Assembly: GCF_029168945.1 (NCBI RefSeq)
Contig: NC_083608.1
Location: 16,262,136 to 16,326,135 of the forward strand
Direction: 5' to 3'
Origin: Cannabis sativa
Taxonomy: Eukaryota; Streptophyta; Magnoliopsida; Rosales; Cannabaceae
DNA length: 64,000 bases
Positions 46,356 through 57,164 of this stretch are shown here, piece after piece; position 1 is the first letter of the stretch; every line of letters starts with the position of its first letter. The position numbers and the translations under genes are program-made. The notes beneath the pieces were generated by a model. It was not told the DNA's origin, made no database searches, and worked only from the letters and a program-made list of their open reading frames with translations.

Positions 46356-47303
46356 TTGAAATGCTATATATGTTCAACCACCCATTCACCCACGATCACC
46401 ACTCTCTTCTCTTTTCATTTTTTTTCAAAGGCTAAAAATCTCAAGGAGAATCCCCCTTCGGTCTCTTCCTCGGATTCTGAACCAGAAGAAAGTGAGGAGG
46501 ATCATGATTCAGAGGGCTTGTCCGATTCTAGTGAAGAACCAGAAACTGAGCCTGTCACTACAGAACCTGTTCCAGTCCCTCCTGCTGTTCCGAAGAAGGA
46601 CAAAGGAAAAAGGCCCATTGTCTCTCCAAATCCTGTTCTTCCACAGAAAAGAAAGAGGCCCTCTGGTATTTCTCTTGATAACTTCAAGCCCCACTCTCAT
46701 TATTTTTGTTATAATGATCATGCTAGAGATATGAAATTCTATGAGAATAGGAATTTTACTGTGGAGAAAAATTTTAATGTTATTGCTCATAAGCCTTTTG
46801 GAGTGTATAACATGTTGAAAGAAAGACAATGGGTAGATACCTTGATCGGTTTTGATGGGTATGTGGATAGAATTGTGAAGGAATTTTATGCTAACATCAC
46901 TGATGAGTTTCTCGATGAGGACTCTTTCATGTTTGGCAAAGTTTTTGTCAGAGGACACTGGTATTCCTTTACTGTGAAGGATGTTGCTGAGGCTCTCAAT
47001 TTGCCTATGGGAATTGAGCTAACTGATGTGGAGTTTGATTGTCAAAAGGTGTTCGGTTATCTCTCCGGTGATAATGAAATTGAACTCTCCGACACCATGC
47101 ATATGTCTCAACTCACCTATCAACATGCTGCTCTCATGAGGTTTGCCCTATCCAATTGGTTTCCTTGCTCCAATCCGGTAAATGTTCCAAATGAACTTGC
47201 TTTCTTTTTGTATAAAGTTTCAATTGGTGCTAAAATTGATTTGGCTTTGTTCATGTTTTTTTTTGTCATCTTTGGCTCCTTGATAGACAAAAAGGGGGAG
47301 TAG
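46356..47303 (+). pseudogene. third ORF in env-like position, plant-transposon-protein-like domain, N- and C-terminally altered
   Basis: An open frame of about 315 codons runs in the sense direction. It has no ATG before residue 125 (the frame enters through TTG at 46356), so its natural start seems lost. Residues 30-105 are low-complexity and acidic then Pro/Lys-rich (SSSDSEPEESEEDHDSEG; KKDKGKRP; PQKRKRP). A globular part follows with CYNDHARDMKFY, RQWVDTLIGFDGYVDRIVKEFYANI, VFVRGHWYSFTVKDVAEALNLP and LALSNW-like and NVPNELAFFLYK segments. This pattern resembles the domain often labelled putative plant transposon protein in plant genomes. The C-terminus changes abruptly into sequence that reads like the non-coding tail before the PPT, implying a deletion. 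Position matches the optional env-like ORF of Sireviruses, but I see no clear signal peptide or fusion-type membrane pair. Confidence 0.65.
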
Positions 47304-47596
47304 TACTTATTTTTTTTTTTGGATTTTGTGTTACAACTCTGGATCCTTGTTTTTAGGGGGAGTTGTCTTGTTTGTGGTTTGTGCACTTTTCCGTTGAAAA
47401 AGTTGCTGTGTTTTCGGTTTGTAAGCTTTTCCGTCCAAAAAAAATTCTTTGTTTTATGTGTTAGAGAGCTTTCATGCAGGGGGAGTATTTTCTATACTCT
47501 TGTATCTTTAAAAAGCTTTTTGCTTTGGTTTCTAACACTTGATGCAGGTTTTCTCATAATAAAATGTTTTGTCAATCAAAGTGCCAAAGGGGGAGA
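47289..47596 (+). other. four polypurine-tract-like GGGGGAG motifs; the last is the PPT
   Basis: AAAAAGGGGGAG at 47289-47300, AGGGGGAG at about 47355-47362, CAGGGGGAG at about 47477-47485 and AAAGGGGGAG at 47586-47595. The last lies directly before the 3' LTR (47598) and is the functional PPT by position. Confidence 0.75.
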
Positions 47597-47597
47597 T

Positions 47598-48805
47598 TGT
47601 TAATTCCATTTTTGGCATATTTAATTGACAAAAATATTTTATTATTCTTTGTATATTTCGGCTGGCTTTTATTGATATGGTTTCCATATTTGTGTAAATC
47701 TAAACTTGGAAGGAAAGTTGACTAGCTTTCCTATTTATGGAAATTGAGGTAAAAATGGTAAGTTTTGATTACACATTGATTCTTTGCTAACCAGCTGTTA
47801 TTCTGATCTTGTGTTGAGTTTCCCATTTTCTAAGATCAGGTTTCTTGAAGAGAAAACCGGAGCTAAACTTTCCTTTTCTATAAAAGGAAAGTTGTAGTTA
47901 CTGCCCACGATTCTGTAGGTACAGAAACGGAAATTCCTGGACTGATTGAAGAATTATTTTAGGGAAGTTTCTAGTGGGTTGAGGTCTTGTTCAGACCGAA
48001 TGTAAGCTGTCTATGAGATGTATATTCATTATAAATACATCTTATAGCTGCTAGGTTTTGTATCTCTTTCACACACTTAGAATTATATTCATATCTTAAG
48101 GAAAGAGTGTCTTTGTTATGTTAACTCTTTTATTCACTTTCATATCATAAGAAAAGAGTGTCTTTGTTTTGTAGAGAAGAGTTGTTCTACTCTTACTCTG
48201 TTTATTTGTTGTTTGTATTGTCTTGAGTCTGTATTCAAGTCTACAACGAAGAAGAACATCAGTGCACCTTCGGGAGAAGGTATTTACAAGCTTTCGGGAG
48301 ATTGCTTTTGAAGTCTTGCATCGGGATGATACAAGCACACAACCTTCGGGAGATGGTTGTATAGGCTTTCGGGAGATAGCCTTTAAGCCTTGAATCGGGA
48401 GGATTCAAGCACTCTTCAAGGTGATCGAAGGGAGTTCGAGCTCTTGGAGTTTTATCAAGATTCGGTTAGTAGGTGGAATACATCAAGCTTGCGGCATACA
48501 ATAAGAGGGAGTCTATTTATGCATAAGTCAATTACTTTGTATTTTTGATACCGATCTAATGAATCTTATCTCTGAGCGTGGCCCCGTGGACTAGTAACAA
48601 TCTGAAAGGATTGTTGAAACCACGTATAAAAATCTTGTGTGTTTTTACTTTTATGCACTGTTTGTTTTTCTGGGTTTCTCTGGAGTTACAGAGTTGTATT
48701 CTGTAACTACGGAAAAACTGTTTTCAGTACCAGTTTCATTATTCCGCATTTAATTAATCACTTAATTAAATAATCAAACTGAGAATATTAAAATACGGAA
48801 TTTCA
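47598..48805 (+). repeat. 3' LTR of the Sirevirus-like Copia
   Basis: 1208 bp, nearly identical to the 5' LTR. Differences cluster at 47935-48010 (a 2-bp deletion, several substitutions and a short replacement near the position of gtgtcgtc in the 5' LTR). The hairpin array is at 48266-48409. Confidence 0.95.
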
Positions 48806-49104
48806 TAACCTAATAAAATTGATTAGCAACATAATTAATTTCATTTATTTTGAAATTAATTTAAGAAAAATATAGTTTAAAGAATTCTTTATTCTAAGCT
48901 AAACTATATGTATTTTCTTGTATTTTATTAAATATAGAATTATAACCATCTAGATTCTTTCTGGAGCTTAATTTAATTTTTTCATTAAATATTCCTATTT
49001 AAGTTGATATTTAGTTATCTACAACTAACCAACTTAAATCTGAATATCTTTTGAATTTCAAATTTCAAAATTAAGTTAAGGAATTTTAGGCATTGGTTAT
49101 TAAG

Positions 49105-49225
49105 ATTCTTTAGATATTTTTTAAGTTAATATCTTTTCGAATATTAACTTATAATGGAATATTTTAAATATTTTTTAAGTTAATATCTTTTCGAATATTA
49201 ACTTAAAATGGAATATTTTTTTAAA
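49105..49225 (+). repeat. 58-bp tandem duplication containing a palindrome
   Basis: Two copies of attttttaagttaatatctt...aatggaatattt. Each contains the inverted repeat AAGTTAATAT / ATATTAACTT around cttttcga. Confidence 0.8.
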
Positions 49226-51324
49226 TTAAGTGGTTACACCTTAATTTTTGATATTTAATTAAATTTAAATTTGAAAATATTTAAGTTCTAGATTTTTTCT
49301 AATATAACTTAAATTTTCTAGATAGTTATTTCTAGACTACTTATTATTTCTAATATTAAATAGGAAAATATTATACATTGTGAAATTAATTATTTAAATA
49401 ATTAATTTTGGTACAATTTATTTTAAGTATATTTTTTCCTAGTATTAAACTAGAGATTAATAATTAAGCCTTCCCTACACTTAATTATTTATTTCTTGAA
49501 TTTAATACATTTAATTAATTTGAAAATTAAATATCTAAGTTGATTTTCATCATGATACTTAAATATTTCTTTTTCATGACACTTAATTAAATAGAAATTA
49601 TTTTTAGTTGAAATTTATTTTTTCAACTAAATTTAAATAATTTTCAAAATATATTTTTTTTCTTTATTTTATTAATCAAATTTCGAAATTGCATTTCTTA
49701 AATGCTGGAATTTCAAATTTTATTTGAAAAATAGATTAAGTTGTAAATTAATTATTTATTTTAATTAATTCTTGGATCAACTTAAATCAATGATTTTTTC
49801 ATTTATTGATTAATTTAAAATAAATTGAATTAAAGTATATTATTAGAAATTGAATAAATTAGTCAAAGGAAAATCTAGATAGATGATATTTTTGCTTGAA
49901 GTATTTTTCTAGTGTATTTAATTAAATAGAAAATTAATATTTAAGTTGATTTTCATCATCATACTTAAATATTTGAAATTTTTTTTTATATATTTAATTA
50001 AATAGGAAAATTATATTTTTTGTTGTAAATTAATTTTATTAATTAATTTTGGACCAACATTAAATTAGAATAATTTTTCCAGGATTAATTTTTTATTTTA
50101 ACATGCATTTTCGAAAATTGTGTCCTTGAATACTTTAATTTTTCGAAATGCAATATATATTTATAGAAAATTAAATTTGAGTTGTAAATTAATTTAAATT
50201 AATTTTGTAACAACTTAAATTGAATATTTTTCTAAATATTTATTGGAAATTATTACTAAGATGGAAATAATTCATGTTATTTTCATATCCATCTAAGTAA
50301 AATTTATAAATATTAAATTAAAATTTATATTTAGAATTTTTCATTCTAAATTGGAAATTTTAATAAATATATATATTTAAAATAAATAGATTGAATAAAG
50401 AGAATCAAAGAAAATACAACTCTCTTTAAATAATGAGCTTTATTATCAAGAGACATTCGATCTCCATTGTGGGTTTTACACCGCGTTTGTTTTAGTGAGT
50501 AATCCTCCCTAATGGAGGAACGTTCATTAGCAATTTCGCACCGTTTAATCTCGAATGATAAGTAGTTTGTAAGTATTTTCTATGGTATGGATCACCCTAA
50601 TGGTGGCGACCATACTTGACTTGCAAATTGCGAAACAATGGTGGAAGCTCGTAAGATAGAATTGCCTTGACTCTCGCCTAAACGGGACAACGCTGAATTC
50701 CAATCTTGATCGAATAAACGGTTGCTAGAATGTTTAACATTTTAGATGAGCTGACAACTCTATTCAATGAATGGCAGCTTTGACTCTCGCCTAAACGGGA
50801 CACTGATATCAGTTTGTTGAAAACCTTGGAAATTCAAAAGATATTCAGATTTAAGTTGATTAGTTATAGATAACTAAATATCAACTTAAATAGGAATATT
50901 TAATGAAAAATTTAAATTAAGCTTCAGAAAGAATCTAGATGGTTATAATTCTATATTTAATTAAATACAAGAAAATACATATAGTTTAGCTTAGAATAAA
51001 AAATTCTTTAAACTATGGTTTTCTTAAACTAATTTCAAAATAAATGAAATTAATTAAGTTGCTAATCAATTTTATTAGGTTAAACTAATTTAATTAACCT
51101 AGTACAGTTATTCAAATCAGGCAAATGGGCCTTCACAATTGAGGTAGTTCATGTGAGGGGGTGCTGGGCTCAGTATGTCGTACCCACTTCTATGGCTCCC
51201 AACTCTCACACAAGGCCCAAAAGAGAGGAATTTAACCTTAAAATGAACAACTGTTATTAATTGAATAGGCTCACTACTAAATGAGCCTAAATAAAATCTA
51301 TCAGTTATGATATTTTATTTAGCA

Positions 51325-51868
51325 ACAACAACCTATATGTATCTATAACAGAAATTAAACATATAGGCTCACACATGCATACACATTTGGATGGATCCTA
51401 TCATGTTGCTAGGTCATACACAGATGAAAGAAGTTTGTAAAAATTACCTGTTACAAATTATTTACTTGATCTATCATCAATTGAACCATTGGTTAAAATT
51501 AGATCATTGGATCTATCATCAAGTTAACCAAGGCAATTTAGATCAAGCAATAATAGGTTTTAAAAAACTTACAAACAAGCTAAAACACATACTCCTGCAA
51601 CAACAACCTATATGCATCTTTAATGAAATTAAACACATAGGCTCACACAGGCACACAATTTGGATGGATCCTATCATGTTGCTAGGTTATACACAGATGA
51701 AAGAAGATTGTGAATATATACCTGTTACAAATTATTTACTTGACCAAGAGAGCCATGAGTTAAAATCAAATCATTGGATCTGTCAACAAGTTAACCATGA
51801 CTATTTGCAATCAAGCAATAATAGGTTTTAAAAAACTTACAAACAAGCTAAAACACATACTCCTGCAA
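51325..51868 (-). repeat. 276-bp tandem duplication in element B
   Basis: acctatatgt at 51331 and acctatatgc at 51607 start the same order of blocks (atggatcctatcatgttgct, acagatgaaagaag, cacatactcctgcaac) in both copies. A has a single copy (39440-39735, inverted). A 146-codon frame across the duplication is fortuitous. Confidence 0.8.
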
Positions 51869-52554
51869 CAAGGTTAGCTGGATAGTTAGATGTATGATTT
51901 ATTTAATTTTAAATAAATAATTTCGAAAAATTAATTAAATAAAAAAAATTATTTTCGAAAATAATAAAATAAAATTTAAAAATTTCGAAATTAAAAAAAA
52001 TATTTAAAATTAAACCTACAATTTTGAAAAATTAGGTTTCAACCAACCTAAATATCATTTCAAAATTTGCTAACTACTTTTAAAAATTTAATGTTATTTT
52101 ATAAATAAAAAATTAAAAAAGATAAATAAATATCTTTTTCAGATTTTAAATGTAATTTAAATAAATAAAATAACAAAATTTAAAAGTTACCAAAAAATCT
52201 TACATCTATTTAAAATTACATGATTATAGTTATCTTCTTTTAAATTTAAATAAGGTCAAATTATTTAAAAAAAAAATTAATTTAAAATTTTAATATCTGA
52301 CCTTAAATTTAAAAATAAGATAAGATATAATCAAATTTAAAAATAAGATAGATAATTAAGCAAAAAAGATAGATATTTACTATTTTTCAAATTCAAATTA
52401 CACTAATATCATGAATTAAATTTAAAAAATATTAATTAATTTAATTATGATAATTAGAATTGAATTAGGAATAGTAAATGTATAAATACAGAACTACACA
52501 AAAAATCGGAAGTTAAATCCATGAAATAACATGAAAAATCGAAGAAAAACGAAA

Positions 52555-52690
52555 AAAATGCGAGCTGTACGGACAGTATGCTTCAGCATACTGTCCGCGC
52601 GCGCTCAAAGGGCTGCATGGGCGAGAAATCACGGCGCAATGGGAGGCTGCATGATTTCCACGCGCGCGTGGTGCACTGACACCACCCCGA
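52555..52690 (-). other. GC-rich leader patch of element B with perfect hairpin and CG palindrome
   Basis: 52570-52597 is a perfect 12-bp stem (CGGACAGTATGC / GCATACTGTCCG) with a 4-base loop. 52658-52671 is the perfect palindrome CCACGCGCGCGTGG. In A the equivalent place is short and keeps only actgtccgtacagct. Confidence 0.75.
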
Positions 52691-52967
52691 TATTTTCGAA
52701 ACTTCAAAAAATCATAACTGCCTTCAAAAAAAAAAATCATAACTAATTCAAATTAAATCGAAATTGAATTCTGTAAAAAGGTAAATTGCTTAATTTTTTC
52801 CATACTATCCAATAAAAATAATTCCAGAAACAGATATTCAATTATTTTTCACGAAAATTAACAAACATCAATCAATCATCAAATAACACTCAATACAACA
52901 TGATACCATCCAAAACATCAAACAATCGTTTTAAGTCATAATTTCTTGCAAGAAAATCAATTATCAT

Positions 52968-52980
52968 GGCTCTGATGCAA
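52968..52980 (-). other. primer-binding site of element B
   Basis: Minus strand TGCATCAGAGCC, two to three bases inside the LTR edge at 52983. It departs slightly from the initiator-Met consensus. Confidence 0.6.
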
Positions 52981-52982
52981 GT

Positions 52983-54882
52983 TGTTGGAAATTATTTTAC
53001 CAGGATCTTAGATCTACTCACAAGTATGTTAATTAACACCCTAAATATGAACTTTCTAAAACGATGAAATAAACACATATAAAGTTTAGTAAACCTTATA
53101 TTGGGTGCAGCAGAATAATATGACTCATTCCGTTCAGATATCTAGCCCTTGATTCCTTTCTGTAGCAGAGCATTATCAATATCTGAACCTGGATCTCTTT
53201 CTCTGATTCTTTAGTGCTGAAACTCCTTCTTGTTGAAAGTCTTTCTTCACGATCTTCCTCACTATGATTGAGGTATCACTTGCTGTGTGTGGGCACTACT
53301 CTAACACTAAGAATTTCGAAATCTTTAGGAAGAGAGAGAGAGGGAGTGGTCGGCCAAAGATAGGGAGAGAGAGAGGCTCAGTTTTTTCTGAATAAAAAGT
53401 GTAAAATTTTAGTGTAAATTTCCTGAAGCCTTCACTATCTATTCATAGCATTCCACTAGGGTTAGGTTTAAATTATTTGGCATTAAAATAATGAAAATAT
53501 CAGAGGGAAAACCCTACAAAAGTGGTCGGCCATGCAATGTGGATTTGGGCCTCACTTTTTACAATTTTGCAGTTTTATCTCTTCTGCATCTAATTTTCTC
53601 AAAAACGCCAATTTTCTAATTCAACCATTTAAATGCCAATTCTAACTATTTAATAACTGTAAATAATTATTAAATAATATTGTCATTTATCATATTTATT
53701 AATTGAACCATACAAAGTATCATAATTAACAAATATGCCCCTAAAACTCTTTCTTTACAATTTCGCCCTTACTTAGTGAAAAATTCACAAATAGACATAG
53801 TCTAATTTGAGAATTATAATTGATTAATCAAAACCAATTATATGAGTCTTACAAGAAATATTATCTCAACTAGTGGGGGGACCATGGGTCTATATAACCG
53901 AGCTTCCAATAAGCAGATCAAGAATTTATAACCTAAATTCACTGACTTATTAATTCTTCGTTGAATCCACGCATAGAACTTAGAATTGCACTCTCAGTAT
54001 ATAGAATGCTCTATATGTTCCACCATATAGACACATCATTAGTTATCCATTGTTATAATCCTAATTTGATCAATGATCCTCTATATGAATGATCTACACT
54101 GTAAAGGGATTAGATTACCGTTACACCCTACAATGTATTTAATCCTTAAAACACTTAACCCCGTATAAATGATATTTCAGCTTATGTGAAATGAGATCTC
54201 CACCATTTATTTTCGTTTGGTCAAGCTCGAAGGAGATCATCCTTTACTTACTATTCGCCAGATAAAAGCTATAGATTCCATCTTTATGTTAGCGCTCCCA
54301 CTCAATTGCACTACCGTGTTCCAAAATGTACGTATCACCCTGACCCAAAAGTAGGCTTAACTAACAAATCAAAGAACACGACCAGCCTCTCGAGATCGAG
54401 CCTAATCATAACAGGATTAAGATCATTTGATCTAGGATCAACTAGGCGATATTGACTTGAATAGATATTACGGTAAGTTTAATAAATCTAAGTCAAAGTT
54501 CAATATCGGTCCCTTCCGATGCATACTCCATGCATCCAACCTGAGCTTTACTTTAACCAATGCTCTGGAAAGAACATAGCATTTCTCCAAATGCAAGTAA
54601 ACTCTGTTGTAGATTATCATATCAGTAAAACCCTGTGTCTGATAAATCTAGGAAACTTTATTCACATAGTCATGTTTACTTTCCAATATGTTGACAACAC
54701 AATAAACAGGATCAAGTATGTGAAAAGGGTTTCAGATGAATTTATAAATCAAATAGACAAGCAATTGATAACATGAACCAAAACATACACAAATGAATGA
54801 AAAATACTTCTGTTTCTTTATTGATGTTGAATAAACTGGATTACATTGAAATGAAGTTTTATTTAGGGCATAAAACCCAACA
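52983..54882 (-). repeat. LTR B
   Basis: 1900 bp, the reverse complement of LTR A. The flank on its right (cttat) is not found at the left edge of A (acaaat), so A and B are not the two ends of one normal insertion. Confidence 0.92.
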
Positions 54883-56207
54883 CTTATAACATCTGGGTCG
54901 AATATGACCCATCCTGTTACAGAAGTGACACACTGGGATGAATCTCTCCATTTGAGATATATTCTCTAGGGCAATTCTTCTTCCATCGAACTTCACCTTT
55001 GTAGGTCCAGATGGAATATGGAATTTTCTAGTGGGGTTTGAGGACTCAGATGTCGAGGGAAGTGATGATTGCTTGTTAGCTTTAGAAGAAGTGGAAACCC
55101 CATCATCCCCATATTCAACAGAATGATGACTTTGAGCCATGAAAGCCACTACTTGTTTATCCTCATCAAAACTTTTGCTTGCAACATAATCTTTTTCTTC
55201 GTCACTATCGCTCCAGGTGGCAACAAAGGCATTCTTCTTTTTGAGAGTGTTGGCACACTCAGCCTGAATGTGTCCAAAGCCATCATATTCTCTACATTAT
55301 ATGCTCATGCTCTTATTGTCATTGAGTTGCTGACCATGCTTGAAGTTCCCCGCAAGATTTCTATTGGGAACATTTTCTTTACCCCTAGAAAAAATCTTCT
55401 TCTACTTCTTTTTCAATAATTTTGCATAGTTCTTGGTTAGGAGATCTATAGTTTCATCTGAGAAACCAGCAAACACATATGGGACAAACTTCTTTTATTC
55501 CTTGTGAATGAATGCAAGATTGTTGTCCCCTTTTTCTTTGTTCACACCCTTCTGCTTTTTTTCTTTCTTCCACATTATTAATGAAATTTCATAATTCTAC
55601 AAGGATCCAATCAGTTCATCAAGATCTAGTTCCTCGGTGTTTTTCATTTCTTCAATGGAGGTTACTTTAGACATAAATCTCCTAGGCAGAACTCCAAGAA
55701 CTTTACGAACCAACATTGCATTTGAATAAGTCTCTCCTAAAGAATAAGACTCATTTGATATGTCACACAATTTAGCATGGAACTCAGCCACCATTTCTTC
55801 TTCCTCCATTGATAAATTCTCAAATGCTTTTGCCAAAGCATAAAGACAAGATTTATTTACTGCATCCGTTCCTTTATTTTTTATTCGCATTTTTTCCCAA
55901 GCCTTTTGGCCATCTCATTATTCGCAATGACCTTCAATTGATTTGTGAGCACTGCATTGAACAGAGCATGCATGGCCTTTGAATTAAAATTGGCCCTATT
56001 CATCTCATTTAGAGTCCACAAGCTCATAGGTTTTGGTTTGGTGACACCATTTTTAATCACCATTGGGCATGTCCAACCATCTTCAATGGCCATCCAAACT
56101 CTTTCATTCACTTCCTTCAAGAATGCCCCCATTTTGGTTTTTCAGTATAGGTAATTGTCACCTTCCAGCATTGGGGGTCGAGATGTGGACCCTCCTTCTC
56201 TGAACAT
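54883..56207 (-). pseudogene. gag of element F, broken
   Basis: The natural start is probably the ATG at 56205-56207 (MFREGGSTSRPPMLEGDNYLY). A stop at about 56144 replaces the conserved Trp of the YWK motif. The frame then continues (KTKMGAFLKEVNERVWMAIEDGW) to a frameshift near 55890 and a second segment (FENLSMEEEEMVAEFHAKLCDISNESY; VRKVLGVLPRRFMSKVTSIEEM). After more lesions there are two zinc knuckles: a first one with its second Cys changed to Tyr (CREYDGFGHIQAEC) and an intact second one (CHFCNRMGHIRPRC). The coding sense ends where LTR B begins at 54882. Confidence 0.85.
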
Positions 56208-56415
56208 CTCGATTCATGCACGAATAAGGAAAAACAAAACAAAGATTAAAAGTAGTATACTCCTAGAGACGTGTTTGGAGAGAGGGTTAGTTCCAACTGG
56301 CTGTTACAAAAAGGAAACAAAATGCAGAAAAATTAAGAATTGCAAAAACAATAAATTTTAGTACAACACAGCTTGTAAGAACCCTAAGGATTAATATTTC
56401 TAATATAAAAAGCCC

Positions 56416-56427
56416 GCTCTGATACCA
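56416..56427 (-). other. primer-binding site of element F
   Basis: The + strand reads GCTCTGATACCA, the complement of TGGTATCAGAGC. It lies two bases from the LTR edge. Confidence 0.9.
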
Positions 56428-56429
56428 AT

Positions 56430-57164
56430 TGTATACCCCAAGTTTTCAATAACCTATCTTTTTCTATTAAGGTTGATTTTATCTTAATTTAAACATGAAA
56501 GTTAAGATCTAAAATATAACAATCAACACACAAAATTACAAGCTTCATCTGTACTGGAAACTGATCACCCGAGCCGACTAGTGCTTGAGCTCCCCGAACC
56601 AGGGTAATAACCTTCACTATATCAAAAAATATTTGTACAGTAACCAATCTAAATTACAATAGAAAAACAAACCAATCTTTAAAGTAGTGAACTTTTACCC
56701 TAAATAACCAAATCCCTTGGTTATGAATGCAAGATTCCTTTGCTTCTTGTTTGTTGAAATCTCTTCAACGAAGCTCTAGATTTGAACACCATCAAATCTG
56801 CAATGCCAAGTCTTAGCTGAAATCCCTTCAACTCTCACTACTTGACTTCAGGACTTGCTCTGAAACTTCAACCCACAACAATAGAGTTTCTTGCTAGTAC
56901 TTACAGTGAAACACATAGACGAAACATGAAAGAAAAAAACGAAGCCCTAATCTCCGATCATAAAGGTTAGTCAAAATAGTAACAATAAAAGGTATTTATA
57001 CCCAGCTAAATAAATAAACTCGAAGTAGACAGCTGGGCAATTAAATACCCAAAATATCTTACTAATGTGGACTATCACTAACAGTATAAACTCCAGACGT
57101 AACACCACGAACTCCAAATGCAACTGGACCTAATTTGTCACTACAAAAATTATTGGTTCTTACA
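56430..57164 (-). repeat. 5' LTR of element F
   Basis: 735 bp. On the minus strand it starts TGTAAGAACC and ends GGGGTATACA. No second copy of this LTR was seen in the window. Confidence 0.8.

Larger units (their letters stand above)
39971..48805 (+). mobile_element. Sirevirus-like Copia retrotransposon, structurally complete, coding-defective
   Basis: 8835 bp, flanked by the 5-bp target duplication taacc (39966-39970, 48806-48810). It has LTRs of 1207 and 1208 bp, a Met-tRNA PBS, gag with a CCHC knuckle, a pol frame in the Copia order (PR-IN-RT-RH), a further ORF in the env-like position and polypurine motifs. The LTRs differ at only about ten sites, so insertion is recent relative to A and B. 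A gag frameshift and an in-frame pol deletion remove activity. The extra 3' ORF, two CCHC knuckles and repeated PPT-like motifs are why I place it near the Sireviruses. Confidence 0.92.
36540..49100 (+). mobile_element. element A, plus-strand relative of E1 with non-coding interior, right end undefined
   Basis: A complete LTR (36540-38435) is followed by a diverged Met-type PBS and an AT-rich interior with no coding sequence. The interior is interrupted at 39970 by the Sirevirus-like Copia and resumes at 48811. It remains the mirror image of element B until about 49060, and then the homology ends. No plus-strand 3' LTR follows. The interior looks like a large retrotransposon derivative rather than an autonomous element. 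The right boundary is my estimate. Confidence 0.65.
48811..52982. other. junction of the A and B interiors, non-coding
   Basis: 48811-49060 continues element A. About 50840-52982 is the inverted counterpart in B. The 49060-50400 stretch is extremely AT-rich with repeated motifs such as taagttgattttcatcat (49535 and 49940) and cannot be assigned to A or B. 50430-50830 is a better-conserved non-coding block (actctcgcctaaacgggaca occurs twice, near 50670 and 50775). No protein-coding frame is supported anywhere here. Confidence 0.6.
50400..54882 (-). mobile_element. element B, minus-strand relative of A and E1, left end undefined
   Basis: The 5' LTR (minus strand) is 52983-54882, followed leftward by a PBS and a non-coding interior that mirrors that of A. 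B has two features absent from A: a 276-bp tandem duplication (51325-51868) and a GC-rich leader patch (52555-52690). Its right end cuts into the gag of element F. No 3' LTR of B is present in the expected place to the left. Confidence 0.65.
54883..57164 (-). mobile_element. element F, 5' part of a minus-strand Sirevirus-like Copia
   Basis: 5' LTR 56430-57164, PBS 56416-56427, short leader and gag down to 54883, where element B interrupts it. Pol and the 3' LTR are absent from the window to the left of the composite, so they were deleted or displaced. Confidence 0.8.

Noticed and set aside
51391..51831. 146-codon open frame in element B
   Set aside because: It spans the 276-bp tandem duplication of a non-coding leader. 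Both halves encode the same meaningless peptide, and element A has no such frame.
52513..52746. Opposed frames of 75 and 71 codons across the GC-rich patch
   Set aside because: The patch is better explained by its inverted repeats. Element A lacks the patch, and neither frame shows a recognisable motif.
54519..54776. 75-85 codon frame starting MHTPCIQPELYF, also present at 26117 and, inverted, at 36895
   Set aside because: It lies inside three copies of the same LTR, antisense to LTR transcription. Its persistence reflects LTR similarity, not coding selection. No motif recognised.
55069..55419. 116-codon plus-strand frame
   Set aside because: Antisense shadow of the gag of element F.
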